This document shows positions 32,594 to 40,769 of a stretch of DNA of 64,000 nt, one piece after another. Position 1 is the stretch's first letter; each line of letters begins with the position of its first letter. This DNA is from Ruminococcus flavefaciens (GTDB lineage Bacteria > Bacillota > Clostridia > Oscillospirales > Ruminococcaceae), in NCBI RefSeq assembly GCF_900108555.1, contig NZ_FNWV01000001.1, positions 572,973-636,972 of the forward strand, in the 5' to 3' direction. Both the position numbers and the translations under genes were made by a program. The notes under the pieces are model-generated. The model did not search any database and was not told the DNA's origin. It saw only the letters and a list, made by a program, of their open reading frames with translations.

Positions 32594-34870
32594 TTATTTC
32601 TGCTTGATACGGAAGCTGCTGTTGCGGAGCTGTGAAGCATCAAAGCCCTTTGGCTTGCGGTCCTCACGCTTTTTGTTGTTCGGTCTGCGCTCGGACTTCT
32701 GCTGCTTCTTCTCCTCCTCGTCGTTAAGGCGCATTGTAAGGGAGATACGGTTTCTCTTGAGGTCAACGTCAAGAACTCTTACCTTTACTACCTCGCCCAC
32801 CTTTACGGCTTCGAGAGGGTGCTTGATGTAGCGGCTGCATATCTGAGAGATATGAACGAGTCCGTCCTCGTGTACGCCGATATCCACAAAGCAACCGAAA
32901 TCTATGATATTGCGGACTGTACCAACAAGCTCCATACCAGGCTTCAAGTCCTTTATCTCCATGATGTCGCCGCTTCTGAGAAGAGGTGCGGGGAGCTCGT
33001 CACGAAGGTCACGTCCCGGCTTTTTAAGCTCGCCGATGATATCGGTAAGTGTAGGAACGCCTATGCCCAGATTTTTGCTGATATTTTCAAGACCTATGCT
33101 GTCAGCCTTTTCTGTAATACCCTCAGCTCCGCTGCCTGCGATATCTGCAAGAGTGAAGCCGCACTCGCTGAGCAGTGAAGAAGCTGCCTCATAGCTCTCG
33201 GGGTGAACAGCTGTATTGTCAAGAGGATTTTTTCCGTCACGCACTCTCAGGAAGCCTGCGCACTGCTCGAAAGCCTTCTTGCCCAGCTTCGGTACTTTAA
33301 GGAGCTCCTTACGGTCGGTAAATCTGCCGTTTTCCTCACGGTAAGTTACGATATTCTTTGCAACTGTTGCATTGATACCTGCAATATATGAAAGAAGTGA
33401 ATGTGAAGCTGTATTAAGGTCAACTCCGACAGAGTTAACGCAGTCCTCGACAACGCCGCCGAGAGCCTCGCTCATTCTTGCCTGGGGCATATCGTGCTGA
33501 TACTGTCCTACACCAATAGCCTTTGGATCTATCTTTACCAGCTCTGCAAGAGGATCCTGCAAACGGCGTGCAATTGAGATAGCACCTCTGATAGAAACAT
33601 CATACTCGGGGAATTCCTCGGCTGCTACCTTAGATGCGGAGTATACGGAAGCTCCTGCCTCGCTGACTACCATGTAGCTTACGTCCTGCGGCACTTCCTT
33701 TGCTATCTCAGCGGCAAAGCTCTCTGTCTCGCGTGAAGCTGTACCGTTTCCGATAGAGATAACGTTTACGTTATATTTCTGGATAAATTCCTTTACCTTT
33801 TTCTTTGCAGCCTCAACAGCTCCTGCTGAGCCTACAGGATAGATGATAGCTGTGTCCAGTACCTTGCCTGTACCGTCGATAACTGCGGTCTTGCAGCCGT
33901 GTGCATATCCCGGGTCAAGTCCGAGGATAATACTGCTCTTGAGCGGTGGCTGGAGAAGCATCTGACGGAGATTTGCTGCGAATACCTTTATAGAGTCCTC
34001 GGCAGCCTTTGCACTCATCTCTGAGCGTATCTCACGCTCGATAGATGGGAATATAAGTCTCTTGTAGCTGTCTGCGGCAGCTGCTCTTACAAGCTCTCCG
34101 CAGGCATTGTTTGCCTTGATGTACTTGCCGAAGATAACATCTGTAGCCATTGTCTCGTCAAGAGTTACAGCTACCTTGAGGAAGCCCTCCTTCTCGCCTC
34201 TGTCAAGAGCGAGGACACGGTGGTTTGCAACCTTCGGGATAGCCTCGGAGTACTCGTAATAATTCATGTATACGCTCTCAGCCTCGGGATCGGAAGCCTT
34301 TGAAACAAGCTCTCCCTTTTCACCTGCAAGGGCACGGAGCTTCTTTCTGATATCGGCATCGTCGGAGATATCCTCTGCGATGATGTCCATAGCTCCCTGC
34401 AATGCAGTCTGAGCATCGGTGATCTTCTTCTCTTCGTCTATATAAGCCTCTGCTTCCTTCTCAGGCTCTGTGGAATTCTCCTGAGCCATGATAAGTACAG
34501 CAAGTGGTTCGAGTCCGTTTTCACGGGCAATGCTTGCACGGGTACGGCGCTTTGGCTTGAACGGACGATAGATGTCCTCTACCTCAACAAGTGTAACAGC
34601 TGCACTGATAGCAGCCTCTATCTCGGGAGTCATCTTCTCCTGCTCTGTAATGGCATTTGTTACCTCTTCCTTGCGCTTTTCAAGGTTGCGCAGATACATG
34701 AGCCTGTCATACAGCTCACGGAGTATCTGGTCATCGAGAGAGCCTGTGAGCTCCTTACGGTAACGTGCTATAAACGGTATGGTCTTATCGTCGTCGATAA
34801 GTGCGACTGTATTGTCTACCTGTTCCTGTTTAAGTCCGAATTCTTTTGCCAGTGTCTTGTTGATATCCAT
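32594..34870 (-). CDS. tex: Tex family RNA-binding transcription accessory protein
   Basis: This 758-residue protein has the Tex layout: helical N-terminal region, YqgF-like RNase-H-fold domain (SIILGLDPGYAHGCKTAVID), helix-hairpin-helix pair (LLSYIAGINATVAKNIV, then LLKVPKLGKKAFEQCAGFLR) and a C-terminal S1 domain (GTVRNIIDFGCFVDIGVHED). Tex binds nucleic acids and affects transcription and toxin expression in other bacteria. ATG 34870 follows GAAAGGA by 6 bases; an in-frame ATG 15 bases upstream overlaps that site. It is the first gene of a pair with DUF2225. Confidence 0.93.
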   Translation of the reverse strand: MDINKTLAKEFGLKQEQVDNTVALIDDDKTIPFIARYRKELTGSLDDQILRELYDRLMYLRNLEKRKEEVTNAITEQEKMTPEIEAAISAAVTLVEVEDIYRPFKPKRRTRASIARENGLEPLAVLIMAQENSTEPEKEAEAYIDEEKKITDAQTALQGAMDIIAEDISDDADIRKKLRALAGEKGELVSKASDPEAESVYMNYYEYSEAIPKVANHRVLALDRGEKEGFLKVAVTLDETMATDVIFGKYIKANNACGELVRAAAADSYKRLIFPSIEREIRSEMSAKAAEDSIKVFAANLRQMLLQPPLKSSIILGLDPGYAHGCKTAVIDGTGKVLDTAIIYPVGSAGAVEAAKKKVKEFIQKYNVNVISIGNGTASRETESFAAEIAKEVPQDVSYMVVSEAGASVYSASKVAAEEFPEYDVSIRGAISIARRLQDPLAELVKIDPKAIGVGQYQHDMPQARMSEALGGVVEDCVNSVGVDLNTASHSLLSYIAGINATVAKNIVTYREENGRFTDRKELLKVPKLGKKAFEQCAGFLRVRDGKNPLDNTAVHPESYEAASSLLSECGFTLADIAGSGAEGITEKADSIGLENISKNLGIGVPTLTDIIGELKKPGRDLRDELPAPLLRSGDIMEIKDLKPGMELVGTVRNIIDFGCFVDIGVHEDGLVHISQICSRYIKHPLEAVKVGEVVKVRVLDVDLKRNRISLTMRLNDEEEKKQQKSERRPNNKKREDRKPKGFDASQLRNSSFRIKQK

Positions 34871-34897
34871 AATTGATCCTTTCATTTTACGATATAA

Positions 34898-34921
34898 GGA
34901 CCGTCGGTACTGCCGCGGTCC
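34898..34921. repeat. Hairpin between the alpha/beta hydrolase gene and tex
   Basis: Stem GGACCG / CGGTCC (34898-34903 with 34916-34921), extended imperfectly, no T-run on the minus strand. It may attenuate or process the transcript between the hydrolase and tex. Confidence 0.5.
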
Positions 34922-34934
34922 TGTAGATCGTCAT

Positions 34935-35975
34935 TTATTCATTTACTGTTTCTTCGTTTTCCTGCTGTGCAGGTGCTTCCTCGGCTGCTGTTACTGCTGC
35001 GACCTCGGCTGCAACTTCTGCTGCAGCCTCAAGACGCTCCTCGTTCCAGCGGTCAAGCCACGAAAACAGAGTTTTTGCTATATCCTTATGAACGTTTATG
35101 CTGTTCTTCTCCATGAGGATATCATGGCGCATATTATCGAACAGTCTGTGGGATATGCTGTCATATCCTGCCTTTTCCAGTTTCGATATCAGCTTCATGA
35201 ATTTCTTCTCCGATACCATTGCCATATCTTCCTTGCCCGATATAAAACGTATGGGAAGCTTGGGATTTTTCAGCTGCCAGCCTGTCCCAGACTGAGAATT
35301 CCTCATTATCCACAGCATTTCCTGATAGCCATTGAGTGTGGGCTTGAAGTTGCAGAGCTGATCCTCATTAAATGCAAGTACCACATCGGGATCGCTGCAT
35401 CTCCATGAATTTATTGGATCTTCAAAGAATTTTCCTAAGCAGTCATCAATAGTATCAAATATCTTCTCGCTTCTGAAACGGCTTCCCGGACGCTTTGACG
35501 CCACAGAGTTTATTGCTCTTGTTACAGGTGAAAACGGGCTGTAATACAGGCTTCCGAGGAGTACAAGACCGTCAATGCAGTCATCGTATCCCTTGATGAA
35601 GCACTTTGCGCCCGAAGCTCCCAAACCGCTTGCCACCATAAAAACAGGCGTATTCGGATACGCTGCTCTTATTCGCTTATTTATCTGGGCGATATCGCTT
35701 ATAAAGCCTTCGCCGCCTTTTCTGAACATAAAGCCGATATCGTCAGCCTCCATTATGCTTCCGCCATGACCGCGGTTATCGTGTATCACTGTTATAAATC
35801 CCTGCTCGGCAAGGTAATCCATAAAGGGGTAATATCTCTCCTTGTGCTCATTCATACCGTGAACTATCTGAACAATGCCGTTTATATCTCCTGATGGCAC
35901 TGCCAGTACAGCCGAGATCACAAGCTCATCAAAATCAGAAGTCAGTTGAAATTCCTTCAGATCAGCATTAAGCAT
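34935..35975 (-). CDS. Alpha/beta hydrolase, lysophospholipase-like, without the nucleophile serine
   Basis: The 346-residue protein fits the monoacylglycerol-lipase/lysophospholipase family: IVQIVHGMNEHKERYYPFMDYLAEQGF and HDNRGHGGS are typical. At the nucleophile elbow, where relatives have G-H-S-M-G, it reads A-S-G-L-G (115-119), so the catalytic Ser is Gly. The acid (near SGKEDMAM) and the His (NMRHDIL) are kept. It is probably a non-catalytic or altered enzyme. The C-terminus is a low-complexity Ala/Glu/Val tail. Own promoter; tex follows after 64 bases. Confidence 0.85.
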   Translation of the reverse strand: MLNADLKEFQLTSDFDELVISAVLAVPSGDINGIVQIVHGMNEHKERYYPFMDYLAEQGFITVIHDNRGHGGSIMEADDIGFMFRKGGEGFISDIAQINKRIRAAYPNTPVFMVASGLGASGAKCFIKGYDDCIDGLVLLGSLYYSPFSPVTRAINSVASKRPGSRFRSEKIFDTIDDCLGKFFEDPINSWRCSDPDVVLAFNEDQLCNFKPTLNGYQEMLWIMRNSQSGTGWQLKNPKLPIRFISGKEDMAMVSEKKFMKLISKLEKAGYDSISHRLFDNMRHDILMEKNSINVHKDIAKTLFSWLDRWNEERLEAAAEVAAEVAAVTAAEEAPAQQENEETVNE

Positions 35976-36026
35976 AAAGTTCCTCCTGTCAAAAAACGGA
36001 AAAATAAAATAAGACTTACAATGAAT

Positions 36027-36055
36027 ATTATAGCATAGTTGCGAAAATAAATCAA
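36027..36055 (-). promoter_or_regulatory. Promoter of the alpha/beta hydrolase gene
   Basis: TTGATT (36050-36055) and TATAAT (36027-36032) on the minus strand, spacer 17, extended -10 TG. Confidence 0.75.
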
Positions 36056-36104
36056 TAGCACGGTTTATACTGCGTAAATACGTTGTTTTACAGCTTTTGC
36101 GCTA

Positions 36105-36878
36105 TCATTTGCCGACCTTTTTGCACAGCTCTTTAAGCTGTCGGCTGAGTGCAGGCGGTACTCCTCTCGGACCGCGGACTGCACCTGCTCCAAGCTCTTT
36201 CATTGCCGTCAGCGGCATATCGCTTTTATCAAAGCGGCATATAAGCTTCAGCTTCATTGCCTTTCTTATATGATAATCACCGTTATCGTATTTATACGGT
36301 ATATCCACCTCTATAGCCTCACATTTATACATTATGGCAGATACAGGCGCAGCCATGTACATATAGATGATATCTCCCACTATTATGTTTGATGTCTGCT
36401 TCCAGAGTATCATACCGTCACGCTGAAAGTCCTGCTCAACATCGTACATGGAAGGAGATGCAGGTATGAGCCATTCCTTGTTATCAGTCCTGAGCCTTTT
36501 GCTGCCGCCGCTTTGCTTTATGAGCTCATAGCTCATATCCAGCAGCGAGAATAACTGCTCCTCGGCAACAGTGCCGTCAAGGAGCACTGTTATCCAGCTT
36601 TCCTTCTGCATATGGTAGGCAGGGTGTATGCCCTTCATAGCAAGCAGAGAGCCTGTCATAAGCGGACTGCACTTCACGTTTACGATATCATAGCTGATAC
36701 CCTTTGTGAGTCCCAGCTTGCTGCCGTCTACGCACATGATTATGCCATACCACTTATCATTTGTCTCACAGCGGAATACTGCGCAGTCGGGAGTCTTTGC
36801 CCACAGGTATTCGGGCTTTGTGCCGTAACGCTCATTTGCATACTCAATGAGCCTGTCCTTCATCTTCTTTACCGTCAT
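36105..36878 (-). CDS. MmcQ/YjbR domain fused to an EVE/PUA-like domain
   Basis: This 257-residue protein has an N-terminal MmcQ/YjbR (CyaY-like fold) domain, residues 1-120, with YGTKPEYLWAKTPDCAVFR and IHPAYHMQKESWITVLLDG. The C-terminal half starts WLIPASPSMYDVEQDF and continues MILWKQTSNIIVGDIIYMYM and YKCEAIEVDIPY, resembling EVE/PUA-like domains that read modified bases. The ATG shares a base with the exonuclease stop and follows AGGAGG, so the pair is coupled. A nucleic-acid role is inferred; no enzyme activity is assigned. The EVE call rests on pattern only. Confidence 0.75.
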   Translation of the reverse strand: MTVKKMKDRLIEYANERYGTKPEYLWAKTPDCAVFRCETNDKWYGIIMCVDGSKLGLTKGISYDIVNVKCSPLMTGSLLAMKGIHPAYHMQKESWITVLLDGTVAEEQLFSLLDMSYELIKQSGGSKRLRTDNKEWLIPASPSMYDVEQDFQRDGMILWKQTSNIIVGDIIYMYMAAPVSAIMYKCEAIEVDIPYKYDNGDYHIRKAMKLKLICRFDKSDMPLTAMKELGAGAVRGPRGVPPALSRQLKELCKKVGK

Positions 36879-37444
36879 TATATTGCCTCCTGTCTGCGCA
36901 TCTCATCGCGCAGGCATATGTAACAGGCATTGCATATCTCGCAGTCTCTTGCAGCTCTGTGCGCACCTGCTATCTCTATGCCGTAATGTGCCGCTACGGT
37001 AGTCTGACGGCGGTCGGGCAGAAGTGTAAGGACTTTTCTCGAAAACCTAAGCACATCAACAAAATCATTCTGCAAGTATATGCCATGGCATCTCAGCAGA
37101 TTGTCATAGAGGAAGTTGATATCGAAATTAACGTTATAACCCATGAGCATATCGCTTCCTGCGAAATTGTAAAAGTCAAGTATGGCTGTTTTTATGTCAG
37201 GAGCATTTTCCACCATTGTATCATTTATCCCTGTCATTCCTGTTATGAACTCGGGGATATGCCGCTCGGGCTTCACAAAAGTGCTGAAAACAGCCGATTT
37301 TTTTCCGTTTCTGTAGCGGACCGCCGCTATTTCGATTATCTCGCAGGTCTCGGGATCAAGCCCCGTAGTCTCTATATCGACTACGCAGTAATCCTCGGGA
37401 AATTCTATACGGCTCTTGCCTTTTCTGCGTTTTATACTGCCCAA
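36878..37444 (-). CDS. DnaQ-like 3'-5' exonuclease
   Basis: This 188-residue DEDD exonuclease has Exo I VVDIETTGLDPE (Asp23, Glu25), Exo II GYNVNFDINFLYDNL and Exo III HRAARDCEICNAC (His and Asp), matching the epsilon/PolC exonuclease group of DEDDh type. The start is TTG 37444, six bases after GAAAGGAGC; the promoter's -10 box overlaps the next upstream Met, so a longer start is excluded. It forms a two-gene operon with the MmcQ-EVE gene, suggesting a joint DNA or RNA processing role. Confidence 0.88.
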   Translation of the reverse strand: MGSIKRRKGKSRIEFPEDYCVVDIETTGLDPETCEIIEIAAVRYRNGKKSAVFSTFVKPERHIPEFITGMTGINDTMVENAPDIKTAILDFYNFAGSDMLMGYNVNFDINFLYDNLLRCHGIYLQNDFVDVLRFSRKVLTLLPDRRQTTVAAHYGIEIAGAHRAARDCEICNACYICLRDEMRRQEAI

Positions 37445-37478
37445 GCCAAAGCTCCTTTCACATACAATATCAGAATAC

Positions 37479-37507
37479 ATTATATTATAGATTTCCGAAA
37501 ATGTCAA
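37479..37507 (-). promoter_or_regulatory. Promoter of the exonuclease operon
   Basis: TTGACA (37502-37507) and TATAAT (37479-37484) on the minus strand, spacer 17: consensus sigma-A. It decides the TTG start of the exonuclease. Confidence 0.88.
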
Positions 37508-37630
37508 ATCAGCAGTTACATTTGTCACTAATAAAGTGACATTTATCATCTTGATAATTTACTGTTTATGAGCTATAATCAGTATGTCATCTGATTAAGA
37601 AATCACACTCCTTATTTGATCAAAAGTTAA

Positions 37631-37656
37631 ACCGCTCCCTGCACACAGGAAGCGGT
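37631..37656 (-). terminator. Terminator of the second VanZ gene
   Basis: Stem ACCGCTCCCTG / CAGGAAGCGGT (one mismatch) with T-rich flanks on both strands. Confidence 0.6.
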
Positions 37657-37670
37657 AACTTTTTTATATC

Positions 37671-38135
37671 TCATTGATACTCATTTTTTAAAATTCTGTC
37701 AGACAAAACAATATATATCAGACAGCCTATACAAGCACCTATGGTATTATGCATTATATCATCGGACTCAAACAAGCCTCTGCCCGTATAATACTGCGTA
37801 AACTCGATCATTACCGACACAGCGAAGCCCGACAGAGCAGCTGCCTTGATGCTCTTGAATTTTTCAGACATGATCGGCAGCATAAAGCCAAGGGGAAGAA
37901 GCATTATGACATTTCCGCCTATCTGTCCGATCCAGTAGTGATAATCGCCGCTTCTGAACATGGTGCTCAATTCCCATAATGGTCTGAACACATGACGGCG
38001 CATACCGGGATCTCTGTCAATAAGCGTGACATTCATAACACAGTACAGATAAATAAGCATTGTAAATGCACACAATCCCTTTATCATAAGCTCAGAATAG
38101 CTGAGCTTTTTCAGTTTATCCATTATTTTCGTCAT
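37671..38135 (-). CDS. VanZ-like family membrane protein, second copy
   Basis: The 154-residue protein has about four membrane segments and VanZ features: GNVIMLLPLGFMLP and IEFTQYYTGRGLFESDDIMHNTIGA, where the Asp-Asp and Asn-x-x-Gly are conserved. It differs from the first VanZ copy (25900-26412) and is not a recent duplicate. GAGG is just ahead of the ATG; a second Met four codons on is an alternative start. It is monocistronic. Confidence 0.85.
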   Translation of the reverse strand: MTKIMDKLKKLSYSELMIKGLCAFTMLIYLYCVMNVTLIDRDPGMRRHVFRPLWELSTMFRSGDYHYWIGQIGGNVIMLLPLGFMLPIMSEKFKSIKAAALSGFAVSVMIEFTQYYTGRGLFESDDIMHNTIGACIGCLIYIVLSDRILKNEYQ

Positions 38136-38174
38136 ATATCCTCAGCCTTTCCAAGTTTTAATATCCTATACTAT

Positions 38175-38203
38175 AGTATACCACATTTTTGGAAAATATG
38201 CAA
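38175..38203 (-). promoter_or_regulatory. Promoter of the second VanZ gene
   Basis: TTGCAT (38198-38203) and TATACT (38175-38180) on the minus strand, spacer 17, extended -10 TG. Confidence 0.7.
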
Positions 38204-38213
38204 GTACAAATAA

Positions 38214-38239
38214 AAAACTCGGGCAATCGCCCGAGTTTT
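38214..38239 (-). terminator. galE terminator
   Basis: Perfect stem AAAACTCGGG / CCCGAGTTTT, loop 6, followed by a T-run on the minus strand. Confidence 0.9.
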
Positions 38240-38241
38240 CC

Positions 38242-39261
38242 TTACTTATTATAGCCGTTAGGATTGTTTTTCTGCCAGTTCCATGAATCACGGCACATAT
38301 CTTCAAGTGTCTTTTCTGTTTTCCAGCCGAGGATCTTCAGAGCCTTGTCTGCATTTGCATAGCACTCTGCAAGATCTCCTTCTCTTCTCGGACCGTATAC
38401 GTGATTTACCTTGATATCGTTTACCCTTTCAAAGGTATCAACTATCTCGGTAACGCTGTAAGGAGTACCTGTACCGAGGTTGAATATCTCCATGCACTTG
38501 TTGGCAAGGATATAGTCTATAGCCTTTACGTGTCCCTTTGCAAGGTCTACAACATGGATATAGTCACGGGTGCAGGTGCCGTCAGGTGTGGGATAATCAT
38601 TGCCGAATATAGTAAGGCACTCTCTTCTTCCCACTGCCACCTGCGATACATAAGGCATGAGGTTGTTGGGTATCCCCTGGGGATCCTCGCCTATCATTCC
38701 CGACTCATGGGCACCGATAGGATTGAAATAGCGGAGAAGTATAACAGAAAGCTCTTTATCAGCCTTTGCTGCGTCCTCAAATATCTGCTCCATCATTGAT
38801 TTTGTCCAGCCGTAAGGATTTGTACAAGCTCCGCGGGGCATTGTTTCAAAGTACGGAACGGGATTTGCTTCACCATATACAGTTGCAGATGAACTGAATA
38901 TGATATTCTTGACGTTAAACTGCTCCATTGTTTCAAGCAATGAAAGAGTCGTGTCAATATTGTTGCGGTAATACATAACAGGCTTCTGTACAGACTCGCC
39001 AACAGCTTTAAGTCCTGCAAAATGAATGACTGCGTCTATCCTGTTTTCCTTGAAAACTTCCGAAAGCTTAGCATTGTCCTTGATATCGAGCTCATAGAGC
39101 TTTACGGACTTGCCTGTTATTTTTTCAACTCGTCTTATTGATTCTGCCGAGCTGTTTGAAAAATTGTCAGCTACAACTACATCGTAGCCTGCATTTAAAA
39201 GTTCAACTGCTGTATGTGAGCCGATATATCCTGCTCCCCCTGCTAATAAGATCGTTGCCAT
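38242..39261 (-). CDS. galE: UDP-glucose 4-epimerase
   Basis: GalE interconverts UDP-glucose and UDP-galactose with bound NAD, for galactose use and surface polysaccharides. The 339-residue SDR protein has GGAGYIGSHTAVELL at the N-terminus, catalytic Ser-Ser-Ala-Thr-Val-Tyr-Gly (SSSATVYG), the Tyr-x-x-x-Lys segment NPYGWTKSMMEQ and DYIHVVDLAKGH. GAGGT is 10 bases ahead of the ATG. It has a strong terminator and stands next to rfbB, suggesting a nucleotide-sugar locus. Confidence 0.96.
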   Translation of the reverse strand: MATILLAGGAGYIGSHTAVELLNAGYDVVVADNFSNSSAESIRRVEKITGKSVKLYELDIKDNAKLSEVFKENRIDAVIHFAGLKAVGESVQKPVMYYRNNIDTTLSLLETMEQFNVKNIIFSSSATVYGEANPVPYFETMPRGACTNPYGWTKSMMEQIFEDAAKADKELSVILLRYFNPIGAHESGMIGEDPQGIPNNLMPYVSQVAVGRRECLTIFGNDYPTPDGTCTRDYIHVVDLAKGHVKAIDYILANKCMEIFNLGTGTPYSVTEIVDTFERVNDIKVNHVYGPRREGDLAECYANADKALKILGWKTEKTLEDMCRDSWNWQKNNPNGYNK

Positions 39262-39362
39262 ATCTTTGACCTCTTTCCCTTTTTATTATAAATGACCAAA
39301 GCTTCAATATACGAAGCCGAAAAACATTATTGAAAAGTATGCTCTGACTTTTTATTTATAGT

Positions 39363-40391
39363 TCAGACTTCTGCACGATTGCCGTACATCTTCTCATAGT
39401 AGTTCTGATACTCGCCAGAAATGATAGTCTCCCACCATTCACGATTTTCGAGATACCACTTTATTGTCTTTTTGATGCCGTCCTCGAATTTTGTCTCAGG
39501 AAGCCAGCCAAGCTCATTGTGAATTTTAGTCGGGTCGATCGCGTAGCGCATATCGTGTCCCTTTCTGTCCTCAACGTGTGTGATGAGGCTCTCGGGCTTG
39601 CCAAGTTCCTTGCAGATGAGTTTAACGATGTCGATGTTCTTCATCTCGTTGTGACCGCCAACGTTGTATACTTCACCGACCTTGCCTTTGTGGATAATAA
39701 GGTCGATAGCACGGCAGTGATCCTCAACATAGAGCCAGTCACGTACATTAAGTCCCTCGCCGTATACTGGGAGCGGCTTGTCTGCAAGTGCATTAGCTAT
39801 CATAAGCGGGATAAGCTTCTCTGGGAAGTGATATGGTCCATAGTTGTTTGAACAACGTGAAATTGTCACAGGAAGTCCGTATGTACGATTGTACGCCATT
39901 ACGAGCAGGTCTGCACCAGCCTTTGAGGAGCTGTACGGGCTGCTTGTATGGATAGGTGTTGTCTCTGTGAAGAAAAGGTCAGGTCTGTCAAGTGGAAGAT
40001 CGCCGTATACTTCATCAGTGGATACCTGATGATAACGCTGTATTCCGTACTTGCGGCAAGCGTCCATGAGAACCTGTGTACCGAGGATATTAGTCTGGAG
40101 GAATATCTCAGGATTCTCGATAGAACGGTCAACGTGTGACTCCGCTGCAAAATTTACTACGATATCAGGCTTCTCTTCCTCGAAAAGCTTGTAGATTGCT
40201 TCTCTGTCGCATATATCTATCTTTACGAAACGGAAGTTAGGATTCTTCATAACAGGCTCAAGTGTTGAAAGATTGCCTGCATATGTGAGCTTATCAAGGC
40301 ATACTATCCTGTAGTCAGGGTATGTATCAAGCATATGGAATACGAAATTTGAGCCTATAAATCCGGCTCCACCGGTAACAAATACATTCAT
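39363..40391 (-). CDS. rfbB: dTDP-glucose 4,6-dehydratase
   Basis: RfbB converts dTDP-glucose to dTDP-4-keto-6-deoxyglucose in the dTDP-rhamnose pathway for wall polysaccharides. The 342-residue SDR enzyme has VTGGAGFIGSNFV, AAESHVDRSI, STDEVYGDLP with the catalytic Asp-Glu pair, and PYSSSKAGADLLV with Tyr and Lys. ATG 40391 follows AAGGAG by eight bases; an upstream extension covers the leader and is rejected. RfbA, RfbC and RfbD genes are not adjacent. A leader of about 140 bases carries a hairpin. Confidence 0.95.
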   Translation of the reverse strand: MNVFVTGGAGFIGSNFVFHMLDTYPDYRIVCLDKLTYAGNLSTLEPVMKNPNFRFVKIDICDREAIYKLFEEEKPDIVVNFAAESHVDRSIENPEIFLQTNILGTQVLMDACRKYGIQRYHQVSTDEVYGDLPLDRPDLFFTETTPIHTSSPYSSSKAGADLLVMAYNRTYGLPVTISRCSNNYGPYHFPEKLIPLMIANALADKPLPVYGEGLNVRDWLYVEDHCRAIDLIIHKGKVGEVYNVGGHNEMKNIDIVKLICKELGKPESLITHVEDRKGHDMRYAIDPTKIHNELGWLPETKFEDGIKKTIKWYLENREWWETIISGEYQNYYEKMYGNRAEV

Positions 40392-40425
40392 TGCTTTATT
40401 CTCCTTATAATACATTTTTAAGATC

Positions 40426-40465
40426 TGCCGCTTGACAAAAATGTCCGCCATATGCAGATCACCAT
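40426..40465 (-). promoter_or_regulatory. Hairpin in the rfbB leader
   Basis: Outer stem GATCTGC / GCAGATC with inner GACA / TGTC, within the predicted 5' untranslated region. The function is unknown; no known riboswitch is recognised. Confidence 0.4.
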
Positions 40466-40536
40466 TCTCAAAAAACCTGTCCGCCTTAATCAATGTCAGG
40501 GCAATAACCGCCCGACGGCGTATTTAGTACACATTA

Positions 40537-40565
40537 ATTATAACTGCTGACATAAAAAAATGCAA
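40537..40565 (-). promoter_or_regulatory. rfbB promoter
   Basis: TTGCAT (40560-40565) and TATAAT (40537-40542) on the minus strand, spacer 17. The rest of 40392-40769 holds the leader hairpin and the LRR-gene terminator, and no gene. Confidence 0.8.
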
Positions 40566-40703
40566 GCACAAAAATTGCTGTTTTTCAAGACCTGATGTAT
40601 TTTTTGCACTTTCCACAAAAAACTGATATCTCTCCGCTAAAATATCATCACGTATAGTATCAATGCAAGCTTTCCGAGTAAAAATACAGCTTAATGCATA
40701 TAA

Positions 40704-40734
40704 AAAGCCTCCTTATGATGTATAAGGAGGCTTT
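40704..40734 (-). terminator. Terminator of the LRR surface-protein gene
   Basis: Perfect 13-base stem AAAGCCTCCTTAT / ATAAGGAGGCTTT, loop 5, T-run on the minus strand. Confidence 0.9.
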
Positions 40735-40769
40735 GAGCTGTTATTCAATTACTTAGCTGTCAACTATGA

